Positions 1 through 6,775 of a stretch of 10,200 nucleotides of DNA are shown in pieces. How positions within the stretch are numbered: the stretch's first letter is position 1; every line of letters starts with the position of its first letter. The stretch spans positions 1-10,200 of the forward strand of contig JBOHRW010000240.1 in assembly GCA_050732935.1 (NCBI GenBank). The letters run 5' to 3'. Both the position numbers and the translations under genes were made by a program. This stretch comes from DASRVA01 sp050732935. Lineage in GTDB: Bacteria; Gemmatimonadota; Gemmatimonadetes; JACCXV01; JAHWKZ01. The notes under the pieces are model-generated. The model was not told where the DNA came from. It did not search any database and saw only the letters and a list, made by a program, of their open reading frames with translations.

Positions 1-99
1 ATCACCGACCAACAGATGGCCAAGGTCCAGCTCCAGCCTCACGCCTTCCACGGGGAGTGGAACTACACGATCCGTCCCGCTGGCTCTCGATCATCTTGA
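1..99 (+). CDS. ISAzo13-type transposase, C-terminal end (5' part outside window)
   Basis: This is the last 32 codons plus a TGA stop (97-99) of a transposase that enters from the left edge. The motif FHGEWNYTI followed by RP, preceded by a TDQQMA-type stretch, is the characteristic C-terminus of ISAzo13-family (Rhodopirellula-type DDE) transposases, as I recall the family. The DDE catalytic residues lie upstream, outside the window, so whether the enzyme is intact cannot be judged. It is followed within about 20 bases by an IS1-like remnant in the same orientation. The family call rests on a short but distinctive tail. Confidence 0.72.
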   Translation: MTDQQMAKVQLQPHAFHGEWNYTIRPAGSRSS

Positions 100-117
100 T
101 CACTTGTTTTGTCACAG
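1..117 (+). mobile_element. Right end of an ISAzo13-like insertion sequence
   Basis: The transposase stop at 97-99 is followed by about 20 bases that belong to neither transposase reading frame. Recognisable IS1-like coding sequence begins at about 118-121. The right terminus of the ISAzo13-like element should therefore lie near 110-120, ending in or close to TTGTTTTGTCACAG (104-117). The exact terminal inverted repeat and any target-site duplication cannot be confirmed because the left end is outside the window. Confidence 0.5.
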
Positions 118-363
118 ATCCTAACGAATGCCTTCTCGAAGAAGGTCGAGAATCTGGCCAATGCCGTGGCCCTCCACTTCATGTACTACAATTACTGCCG
201 GATTCACCGGAGCCTCCGGATGACCCCGGCCATGGCGGCGGGAGTGACCGACCACCTCTGGAAGATCGAGGACATTGTGGGGCTCCTAGAGGACCAGGAG
301 CGGGCGGCACTACCCAACCTTGACGAAACCGGCGAGAAAGACTATGGTAAGTGTGAGGACTGA
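118..363 (+). pseudogene. IS1-family-like transposase, 3' remnant
   Basis: From about position 121 the frame encodes 80 residues beginning LTNAFSKKVENLANAVALHF. It continues with MYYNYCRIHRSLR and TPAMAAGVTDHLW to a TGA at 361-363. This matches the C-terminal part of IS1-family transposases common in environmental bacteria, where an RFTR-type stretch normally precedes LTNAFSKK. That stretch and everything upstream, including the DDE catalytic residues, are missing and replaced by the end of the ISAzo13-like element. There is no credible start codon; the TTG at 109-111 is an accident of the junction. It is therefore a disrupted, non-functional fragment. Its missing 5' part may lie on the far side of the ISAzo13-like element. 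Confidence 0.75.
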
Positions 364-397
364 ACCGCGCCCTGAGGCCGGTGTAGGTCTTCCATTC

Positions 398-428
398 TCC
401 CCCGCTCAGCCGATGGTTGAGCGGGGGA
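398..428 (+). terminator. Rho-independent-type hairpin between convergent genes
   Basis: A perfect 11-base-pair inverted repeat: TCCCCCGCTCA (398-408) pairs with TGAGCGGGGGA (418-428) around a 9-base loop. On the plus strand it is followed by TTTCTTCT, a fair U-tract, so it fits an intrinsic terminator for plus-strand transcription through the IS remnant. It also lies 6 bases beyond the stop of the minus-strand DUF3800 gene. In that direction no T-run follows, so it could at most act as a 3' stabilising stem there. Confidence 0.72.
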
Positions 429-434
429 TTTCTT

Positions 435-1193
435 CTATGGCCAGCACACTATGCCTGCCGGGCAGACAACGCCCGGAGGGCCCTTCCGAAGTTCGTTGAC
501 TTTCGCATATCGGGCGTCCCCAAGCTCGTCCCACATGTCTTGGGGGACGATCACCGAAGTGCGCGCAGGTGGTGGATAGATCCAACGGAACGCGGCATAA
601 GCAACCAGATCCGCCATCTGAATGAAGTAGGACTGCCTCGAGTCCTTCGGCACCGGATCTTCGAAAACCAACCGAGCGGGCACACTCAGACTTCCCGTTC
701 CAAAATGGCTGCCTGCGGTACCGATTCTCCGCGCTTTCCTTACCAGCTTTCGGATGCGGTCTCCGTCGCCCTCGTCGTGCAGAACCATAAGGGGTCTCCC
801 GTCTTCCGTCGTTGTCCTTTCGAAGCGCTGAATGAGAAATTCCCATGCAACGTCGAATGGGTCTTCGCCTTTTCCACGATCCTGGAGCTCTTTCTTGCGT
901 ATGACGATTCCAAACGAGCGAGCGCCTATCTTGGACTGGACCTGAAGAAGTCCCCTATAAATGCTACGGCGAGTTTTGTCGTGCAGGTTCAGCTTTCGGA
1001 GCGGCCCGCTTCCCCGAATGAGATAGTTCGCCTTCACCTCTGCACGGACCGGCAAACCGTACTTCCTGAAAAGGAAGCGGCGGAATTCAATGACACTATC
1101 GAAAATGTCAGCCCACCGATCCACATCGATTATCACGCATCCCAGGGCGAAGCACTTGTCGCCTCCCGAATCATCCACGTATGCGAAGTACAT
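435..1193 (-). CDS. DUF3800 domain protein (RNase H-like fold, putative nuclease)
   Basis: A 252-residue protein. It opens with MYFAYVDDSGG, the N-terminal Asp-containing strand motif (Y-x-D-[ED]-S-G) typical of DUF3800. Other family-like positions are the E-x-K motif near residue 52 (RAEVKAN), an Asp-Glu pair near 140 (VLHDEG) and IQMADLVAYA near 192-200. These are candidate acidic metal-binding residues of an RNase H-like nuclease, but no activity is established for this protein. The ATG at 1191-1193 puts the first strand at the N-terminus, as usual. An in-frame TTG at 1224-1226 would add 11 residues and is less likely. GC content is lower than in the flanking block (32 of 60 bases at 841-900). 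Together with the adjacent IS remnants, this suggests recent acquisition. It faces the IS remnant tail-to-tail. Confidence 0.82.
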   Translation of the reverse strand: MYFAYVDDSGGDKCFALGCVIIDVDRWADIFDSVIEFRRFLFRKYGLPVRAEVKANYLIRGSGPLRKLNLHDKTRRSIYRGLLQVQSKIGARSFGIVIRKKELQDRGKGEDPFDVAWEFLIQRFERTTTEDGRPLMVLHDEGDGDRIRKLVRKARRIGTAGSHFGTGSLSVPARLVFEDPVPKDSRQSYFIQMADLVAYAAFRWIYPPPARTSVIVPQDMWDELGDARYAKVNELRKGPPGVVCPAGIVCWP

Positions 1194-1436
1194 GGGGCCC
1201 CCAGTTCGCTGGTTCGCTGACGCCAAGTGCGTTAGAGCCTCTGGAAAGACAGTCCGGTTAGCCGCTCATGCACAAGGTCGCAAGTAAGCCCGGGGACCGC
1301 GAGTTGCGGCGGAAGACCTGCGACGCGGCTACCAACCGTCAACGACGGCGATACAAAGATCGGAGAAGAGGCCGACGAAGGACTCAGCGCGCGAACGACC
1401 GCGGCTGGACCCGCGAGGAGCTGTACTCCAACTCCC

Positions 1437-2774
1437 TCAGACCGCCTGGCTGACACTCGCGAAGTGGAAGGTTGAGGCGCGGACGGCCGGCACGTAGGAG
1501 GGGCTCACGGCCCAGTCCTCGTCGGCGACGCGCTCGGGGCGCGACAGAGCCTCGGCCCGCTCGAAGAGCCGGACCGGCGACTCGTTCCAGCGGAAGTTGT
1601 TGACCGCGTGGGAGATCCTCCCGCCCTCGATCCAGTAGGTGCCATCGCGGGTGAGGCCGGTCAGCGTGAGATCGGTAGGGTTCAGCATCCGGATGTACCA
1701 GAACCGAGTGACCAGGACGCCCCGGTCGGTCTCGCGGATCAGCTCCTCGATCGACCGCTCCTCGCCTCCCATGATGAGATTGGTCGGGCCGGGAACGGGT
1801 TCGACGCCGTTCTTCTCGGCCCAGTAGCGGTCGAACTGCATGGTCTCGACGACCCCCTGGCGGTACCAGGTCGTGGGTCGGGCGGGGAGCTGCTCTCCGG
1901 CCCAGGCGCGCCCGGGTACGGCGGGATCGAGCGGATCGGTCTCGATGGTCACGATCGGAGCCACGAGCTGCCGCCCCCGCTTCGTCTCGCCTTCGGGCGC
2001 GGCGAGGTACGAGCGCCCCTCCATCGCCCGGCGGGCGTCCATCTGGCCCACCAGCGCCCCCGCCAGCACCGCCACCGCGGTCGGCTCCAGGATGACCGGA
2101 TACTCGCCAGGCTCCAATGGCTCCATCGTCTGCGAGGCGATCGCCTTCTCGGCCGCCACCCGGGCTCTGGCGGCGGCGTCGAGACCGGCCGCGTCGTGGA
2201 GACGGACCCCGGCCCACCCCGACCCCTTTGCATCCGACGTCCGGACGGTGTTCGTGTACTCGAGCCAAGTCATCGGGAAGTAGCCGAAGACCCCGTTCGA
2301 GTTCGCGGTGGCCAGCGCCAGGCGGTAGTTCTCGAGAAAGCCCGCGATCGTCGTGTCGCGATCGACCGCGACTCCGATCGCCGCGGTCACGGCGCTCGCG
2401 CGCTCGGCCGGCCCGTAGGCGGCCGAAGTCTCGAAGAACGCCTGGGGATCGGGGTACTCGACTGAACCGAGCGGCGGCACGTACTCGGGATCCTCGGGGG
2501 CGAGCTTGGCCGCCTCCTCTGCGCGACCGACGACCGCGGCGATCGCTTCGTCGTCGACGCCGTTGGTCTCGGCGGTCCCGCTGCGGGTCCCGAACGCCGA
2601 CGTCACGGTCACGCCAAGGTTGGCGACCTCGCCCGAGGTCGTGACGCCGTTTCCGGCGAAGCGGGTGTTGCCGCCCTCCCGCGAAACCAGGTTGACGATC
2701 GTGGCGTCGGCCGTCGCGCGTTCCATCACCGCGTCGACGATCCGCCGCGCTTCCTGCTCGGTCATGATCGCCAT
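1437..2774 (-). CDS. pmbA: TldE/PmbA-family metallopeptidase subunit
   Basis: A 445-residue protein, close to the usual TldE/PmbA length of about 450. The N-terminal half (TEQEARRIVDAV, then the SGEVANLGVTV region) and the C-terminal beta-rich half (TNLIMGGEE, GGRISHAVNNFRWNESP near residues 395-410) are typical of PmbA. It has no HExxxH motif, as expected: in the TldD/TldE heterodimer the metal site sits in TldD, and TldE helps shape the proteolytic chamber. In E. coli the pair processes microcin B17 and degrades unfolded peptides. The ATG (2772-2774) follows the tldD stop by 4 bases with a weak GGGA ribosome site, so translation is probably coupled. A second ATG three codons downstream is possible. 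No signal peptide or membrane segment is visible, in contrast to its TldD partner. Confidence 0.9.
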   Translation of the reverse strand: MAIMTEQEARRIVDAVMERATADATIVNLVSREGGNTRFAGNGVTTSGEVANLGVTVTSAFGTRSGTAETNGVDDEAIAAVVGRAEEAAKLAPEDPEYVPPLGSVEYPDPQAFFETSAAYGPAERASAVTAAIGVAVDRDTTIAGFLENYRLALATANSNGVFGYFPMTWLEYTNTVRTSDAKGSGWAGVRLHDAAGLDAAARARVAAEKAIASQTMEPLEPGEYPVILEPTAVAVLAGALVGQMDARRAMEGRSYLAAPEGETKRGRQLVAPIVTIETDPLDPAVPGRAWAGEQLPARPTTWYRQGVVETMQFDRYWAEKNGVEPVPGPTNLIMGGEERSIEELIRETDRGVLVTRFWYIRMLNPTDLTLTGLTRDGTYWIEGGRISHAVNNFRWNESPVRLFERAEALSRPERVADEDWAVSPSYVPAVRASTFHFASVSQAV

Positions 2775-2778
2775 CGCG

Positions 2779-4353
2779 TTATCCCGTGGGCAGCACGTTC
2801 ACCTGCCGGAACCGCGCCGGCGGGCATCCGTGGCTCACCGCGTTCACCTGGCCGGGCTGGCCCTTGCCGTCGTAGTAGGACCCGTACACCTCGTACGTCT
2901 CCGGCCCACCAAGACCGTCACAGCTGTTCCAGAACTCGACCGTGTTGCCCTGATAGGCGACGTCGCGCAGCAGCCGGCCCCGCTTCCCGCCCTTGATCTC
3001 CCACGTCCCCTGGCCTGCGAACTGGAAGTTGTACCGCTGCTGGTCGATGGAGTACGATCCGCGGGTATCGATCAGGAGCCCGTCGTCGACGCCCGCGATG
3101 AGGCTCTCCAGCGATCCGCCGTCCGCATCCGGCACCAGGTTGATGTTGGGCATGCGCTGGAACTGGACCAGCGACCAGTTCTGGCCGTACGAGCAGCCGT
3201 GGGAATGCGTCACCCCGGTCTGCTCGGCGATCCAGTGCGCCTGGTCGCGGGTCGTCTGGTAGTCGACGAAGATGCCGTCCCGAACCAGGTGCCAGCGGTC
3301 GGCCGGCACACCGTCGTCGTCCCAACCCACCGACGCCAGGCTGTGCGGCTCCTGCTTCTCGGCCTCGAAGTTGACGATCTCGCTCGCGTACCGGAGCTCG
3401 TTCAGCTTGTCGGGCGTGCAGAACGACGTGCCCGCGTAGTTGGCCTCGTAGCCCAACGCGCGGTCCAGCTCGGTCGGGTGCCCCACCGACTCGTGGATCG
3501 TGAGCCACAGATGGTTGGGGAGGATCACCAGGTCCTTCTTTGTCGCTGCCTCGAGCGTCGGCGCCGCCAGCTTCTCGCGAGCCAGCTCCGCCGCGCGCGC
3601 TATCTGCGTCGGGAAATCCTGGGCGACCACGAACTCCCATCCCGCACCGGCGTTGGTCTGGATGTCGTTCCAGGTCGCGAAGCGCCCCGCCTTGCGGTCG
3701 ATCGCGGTGACCTCCCAGGGAACGAAAACGCGGAGAAAGGTCTGCCGGATGTACGAGCCTTCGGTCGAGGCGAAGTAGCGCTCCTGCTTCTGGAACACGA
3801 TCGACGACGAGGCGAAGTCTGCACCGGCGTCGAGCGCCGAGGCATTGATCCCGAGGAGGTACTCCACCTTCTCGCCGATCGTCAGCTCGAAGGGGTCCTT
3901 CTCGTGCGGCGTCGTCCACTCGGCGTCCGGGAAGGCTTCGACCGGGGCCAGCTCGACCGGCGTATGGGGGATGTTCGCGTTCACCTGCGCCTGGTCGACC
4001 GCGGCTCGCGCCACCCGCGCCACCTCGTCCTCGGCAACGATCCGGCTCGCGGCGAACCCCCAGACGCCGTCGGCCAGGACGCGGACGCCGAAGCCGTAGG
4101 TGATCTCGTCGTTCATCCCTTCGACGCGCCGCTCGCGCGTCTGGATGCCCTGGTCGAAGTGGCGGCTGATGCGGATGTCGGCGTAGGAGGCCCCCGCCCC
4201 ACGGGCCGCGTTCAGCGCGATGTCGGCGAGTTCCCGGTCGTCCGGCTCGAGCCACCGGCGCACGCCGCGCGGCAGGGGCGGCGCGATCGGCCCCGGGAGC
4301 GTGGCGGCGCCCAGGACGAATGCCGAGGATTGGAGGAAGGTTCTGCGGCGCAC
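2779..4353 (-). CDS. tldD: TldD-family zinc metallopeptidase with Tat signal
   Basis: A 524-residue protein, longer than cytoplasmic TldD (about 480) because of an N-terminal extension. It starts MRRRTFLQSSAFVLGAATLPG, which fits a twin-arginine signal (RR-x-F-L followed by a hydrophobic stretch), so export as a folded protein is predicted. The metal site is visible: HESVGH at residues 287-292 (HExxxH). A downstream Cys478 in NSCDGLGG lies at about the expected distance for the third TldD ligand. A second late Cys (510, SHGCPPARF) occupies the terminal strand region. The start is GTG (4351-4353), chosen because it yields the complete Tat motif. The upstream gap to the Coa1-like gene is 79 bases, room for a promoter, but no convincing one was found. 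It is followed by pmbA after 4 bases. The expected role is proteolysis of peptides or unfolded protein, here probably periplasmic. Confidence 0.92.
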   Translation of the reverse strand: MRRRTFLQSSAFVLGAATLPGPIAPPLPRGVRRWLEPDDRELADIALNAARGAGASYADIRISRHFDQGIQTRERRVEGMNDEITYGFGVRVLADGVWGFAASRIVAEDEVARVARAAVDQAQVNANIPHTPVELAPVEAFPDAEWTTPHEKDPFELTIGEKVEYLLGINASALDAGADFASSSIVFQKQERYFASTEGSYIRQTFLRVFVPWEVTAIDRKAGRFATWNDIQTNAGAGWEFVVAQDFPTQIARAAELAREKLAAPTLEAATKKDLVILPNHLWLTIHESVGHPTELDRALGYEANYAGTSFCTPDKLNELRYASEIVNFEAEKQEPHSLASVGWDDDGVPADRWHLVRDGIFVDYQTTRDQAHWIAEQTGVTHSHGCSYGQNWSLVQFQRMPNINLVPDADGGSLESLIAGVDDGLLIDTRGSYSIDQQRYNFQFAGQGTWEIKGGKRGRLLRDVAYQGNTVEFWNSCDGLGGPETYEVYGSYYDGKGQPGQVNAVSHGCPPARFRQVNVLPTG

Positions 4354-4432
4354 GGGTCTCAGATAACTAAACGATCACAAGGAAAGCGCAACTTCGGGGC
4401 ACGGGGCCGCCGGCTAGCGCGCGCGAGCGTCC

Positions 4433-4912
4433 TTAGCGGAGCTCCGGGACCTCGTGCGCTGGCTCCAGGAGCGGGCGCTCCGGGCCTTCCAGCGGCAGCC
4501 GGCGGCCGTCCGCGAGCCGTGCGGAGGCGCGGACCACCGTCCACCGGTCGTCCTCGACCGCGAGATCCAGGTAGACGCGGGCGCTGTCCCGGCTGCCCAC
4601 CGCCAGGGCGCTCACCGAGGCCGCCGCTCCGCCCGCGCGGTTCTCACCCACCACCTCCAGCGGCTCGACCCGGCGGATTCCGCCCAGGACGCCGACCAGC
4701 GTGTTGTCGGCCTCGATCCGCTCCCGGGCCGCTTGGAACGGCGTGTCCGGCCCGCGCGCCTCGAGCGCCCGTTCGCCGTACCACCGGAACAGGAGGAAGG
4801 CGGTGGCCGCGAAAAGCGCCATAAGGAGGACCAGCCAGGTCCCCGAGCGTCCGGCCAGGCCGGCCGACGCACCGCCGCCGCGAGGGCCGGCCGGTCCCGG
4901 CCTACCGTCCAC
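4433..4912 (-). CDS. Membrane-anchored Coa1-like protein
   Basis: A 159-residue protein with a Gly/Pro/Arg-rich N-terminus and one hydrophobic segment (residues about 24-43, TWLVLLMALFAATAFLLF). A soluble domain follows. It has the pattern of the Coa1 family (cytochrome c oxidase assembly factor 1-like): an amphipathic helix PFQAARERIEADN, then VGVLGGIRRVEP, then beta strands with alternating small and polar residues and a W-x-V strand near 124 (DRWTVVRASARL). The Coa1 match is from pattern only; bacterial members have no settled function and often occur away from oxidase genes, as here. The GTG start (4910-4912) overlaps the end of the HD hydrolase gene by 11 bases, arguing for co-translation. 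No good ribosome site is visible. It is the last gene of the tight operon. Confidence 0.6.
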   Translation of the reverse strand: MDGRPGPAGPRGGGASAGLAGRSGTWLVLLMALFAATAFLLFRWYGERALEARGPDTPFQAARERIEADNTLVGVLGGIRRVEPLEVVGENRAGGAAASVSALAVGSRDSARVYLDLAVEDDRWTVVRASARLADGRRLPLEGPERPLLEPAHEVPELR

Positions 4913-5453
4913 TGGCCCGGAGCGTCTCGACGGCGTCTTCGAGCCGCTCCACGAACCAGCCCTCCTCCGCGTCGCGGAGGATCGGCAGCAGACGCGCGGG
5001 GGTCTCCTCGAGGTACTTCGCGCGCATCTGCCGGTCGCCGTCGTCGATCGTCACCCGGATGTTGTGCAGTCGGTCGGCCGCCTTGACGAGGCGCACCGCT
5101 CGCGGGCCGCGGCGGATCCCGGACCAGTAGATGTCCGGCGCCCGGTCGAGGTCGAGCGCCTCGAGACGTAGGGAGAGGAGCGTCACCCCTTCCTGGACGG
5201 CCCTGCCGTAGCGCTCCAGGATGATGGATGGGTGGACATCGGAATCCTCGAGCACGTCGTGCAGAAGCGCGATGGCGAGGGTGACATCGTCGACCGGCTC
5301 GGGGAACTCGTCCTCGAGGATCGCCTTCACCGCCCGGGGGTGCGTGATGTACGGCTCGCCGCTCGTGCGGGTCTGTCCCGCGTGGGCGGCCTCGGCGAAC
5401 GCGTCGACCTCCTCCAGGTCGATCTCGGGGCGGGCTCCGTTAGCGTCGGACAC
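4902..5453 (-). CDS. Small SpoT/MESH1-type HD hydrolase (putative ppGpp hydrolase)
   Basis: A 183-residue, single-domain HD phosphohydrolase. Motifs follow the hydrolase domain of Rel/SpoT: AAHAGQTRTSGEPYITHP (His38), LLHDVLEDS (His65, Asp66, Glu69, Asp70) and KAADRLHNIR (Asp127). These are the expected metal ligands and the ED pair needed for hydrolysis. There is no synthetase, TGS or ACT domain, so it resembles a small alarmone hydrolase, predicted to remove the 3' pyrophosphate from (p)ppGpp in the cytoplasm. An NADPH phosphatase activity, as reported for MESH1, is another possibility. The GTG start (5451-5453) is supported by GGGAG 8 bases upstream, inside the end of the kinase gene. The gap to the kinase stop is 5 bases, so it is co-transcribed with the two-component system. 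No matching synthetase is in the window. Confidence 0.85.
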   Translation of the reverse strand: MSDANGARPEIDLEEVDAFAEAAHAGQTRTSGEPYITHPRAVKAILEDEFPEPVDDVTLAIALLHDVLEDSDVHPSIILERYGRAVQEGVTLLSLRLEALDLDRAPDIYWSGIRRGPRAVRLVKAADRLHNIRVTIDDGDRQMRAKYLEETPARLLPILRDAEEGWFVERLEDAVETLRASGR

Positions 5454-5458
5454 TTGCT

Positions 5459-6772
5459 CTACTCCCGTCCCGCCGGCAGCCGGATGGTCGCCACGCAGCC
5501 CCCGTTGCCGTCGCGGTTCTCCAGCGACAGCGTGCCGCCGTGAGCTTCGACGATCTGCCGGCTCAGGGCGAGGCCGATCCCCGAGCCCTCGGCTTTAGTG
5601 GTGAAGAACGGTACGAACAGGTTCGCGGTTCCGCCGATCCCGGGCCCATCATCCACGACCGAGACCTCGACGGCGGCGCCATCGAACTTCCAGCCCACGC
5701 CGACGCCGCCGCCGGTCTCCCGGGCGGCGTCCACCGCGTTGTCGATCAGGTTGATGAGCAGCTGGTCCAGCTGGTCGCCGTCGGCGAGCACGGTGATGGG
5801 GGGCCCGGGCTCGACCAGGACCGGCAGGCGCGTCTCCAGATTCGCGACCCTTTCCACCCACCCCTCGACATCGACGGGAGCAAGCCGGGGCTTGGGCAGC
5901 CGGGCCAGCCGCGCGTACGAGGACATGAATCGCCCGAGCGCTTCGGATCGCCCCGCGATCACCGTCAACCCCTGTTCCAGCTCCTCCGGATAGCGATCGT
6001 GGTCGGGGTCGCGCGTGACGTGACCGCGCAGGCTCTCGGCGATCGAGCGTATCGGCGCCAGCGAGTTGTTGATCTCGTGGCTCAGGACCCGCACCAGCCG
6101 CTGCCAGGCGGTCCGCTCCTCCTCGCGGAGCACCCGGCTGAGATCGGAGAGGACGAGCAGCTGGTGGGGCCGGCCCTTCTGCCGGAAGTCTCGGCGCCGG
6201 ATCTCCCAGCGGCCGGAGCCGCCGGGGAAGACGAGGTCCATGACCTCGGATCCCCGCGCCTCGAGGGGCGCGCTCAATCCGAGCGATCGAGCGCTTCGGC
6301 CCAGGAGCGCGCGCCCGGAGCCGTTCAGGAGCCTTTCCCCCGCGCGATTGACGAGCCTCAGCCGGCGATCCTCATCGAACGCGAACACGGCGACGTCGAT
6401 CTCCTCCATGACGCGCTCGAGAAGAGCGCCGGCCTCCAGCTCCTCGAGTCGCTCGCCGCGCAGAGCTGCGCCCAGCTGGTTGATCTCGAGCGCCAGGAGG
6501 CCGAACCCGTCGTCGGTAGCGCTTCCGCGCAGGCGCAGGGAGTAGTCGCCGACCTTGATGGCAGCAAGCGCATTGGCCGCCGTCTGAAGCGGGCGAATCA
6601 GCCGCTCCCTGAGGACGGTCGCCAGGCCCAGCCAGCTGGCCAGCAGCAGACCAGTCAGCGTCCATCGCAGCCTCTGATCCAGGTCGCCGTTCCAGATAAG
6701 GAGCAGCGCCAGGACGGCGGCCGGCAGCCCCGTCAGCAGAGCCAGCAGAAAGATTCGGCGTTGGTACGACAC
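5459..6772 (-). CDS. Membrane sensor histidine kinase (NtrY/NtrB-like)
   Basis: A 437-residue kinase. Two membrane segments lie near residues 7-27 and 37-54, with almost no periplasmic loop between them, so it probably senses within the membrane or cytoplasm. A HAMP-like linker (about 55-107) and a PAS-like domain (about 113-215; VFAFDEDRRLRLVNRAGERLL) follow. The catalytic core is complete: H-box VLSHEINNSLAPIRS with His232, N-box LINLIDNAVDAA (Asn345), G1 DDGPGIG (374-380), F-box VPFFTTK and G2 GSGIGLAL (396-403). The HEINNSL form of the H-box is typical of kinases paired with NtrC-family regulators. The start is GTG (6770-6772), 3 bases after the regulator stop, with GGAGA a little upstream. 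Its partner is the adjacent response regulator. The ligand is unknown. Confidence 0.93.
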   Translation of the reverse strand: MSYQRRIFLLALLTGLPAAVLALLLIWNGDLDQRLRWTLTGLLLASWLGLATVLRERLIRPLQTAANALAAIKVGDYSLRLRGSATDDGFGLLALEINQLGAALRGERLEELEAGALLERVMEEIDVAVFAFDEDRRLRLVNRAGERLLNGSGRALLGRSARSLGLSAPLEARGSEVMDLVFPGGSGRWEIRRRDFRQKGRPHQLLVLSDLSRVLREEERTAWQRLVRVLSHEINNSLAPIRSIAESLRGHVTRDPDHDRYPEELEQGLTVIAGRSEALGRFMSSYARLARLPKPRLAPVDVEGWVERVANLETRLPVLVEPGPPITVLADGDQLDQLLINLIDNAVDAARETGGGVGVGWKFDGAAVEVSVVDDGPGIGGTANLFVPFFTTKAEGSGIGLALSRQIVEAHGGTLSLENRDGNGGCVATIRLPAGRE

Positions 6773-6775
6773 TCG

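Noticed and set aside
57..323. 88-codon plus-strand frame across the IS junction
   Set aside because: It is out of frame with both transposase remnants, which carry the recognisable motifs.
1268..1453. Small open frames in the gap between the DUF3800 gene and pmbA, on both strands
   Set aside because: Both are Arg/Ser-rich, lack a ribosome site and overlap the pmbA 3' end. No tRNA-like fold or clear attachment repeat was seen in the gap.
4361..4391. Possible sigma-70 promoter for tldD (TTGCGC, 19 bases, TTATCT, minus strand)
   Set aside because: Both boxes are weak, the spacer is too long, and the transcript would begin almost at the GTG start. It is not distinguishable from chance.
4388..4403. 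Possible sigma-54 promoter upstream of tldD on the minus strand
   Set aside because: The TTGC half is present at the right distance from a GTGC-type half, but the invariant GG of the -24 element is reduced to one G.
2506..4824. 772-codon plus-strand open frame
   Set aside because: It lies opposite tldD, the start of pmbA and the Coa1-like gene, all with clear family motifs. Its translation is Arg/Pro-rich with no recognisable domain, as expected for an antisense frame in high-GC DNA.
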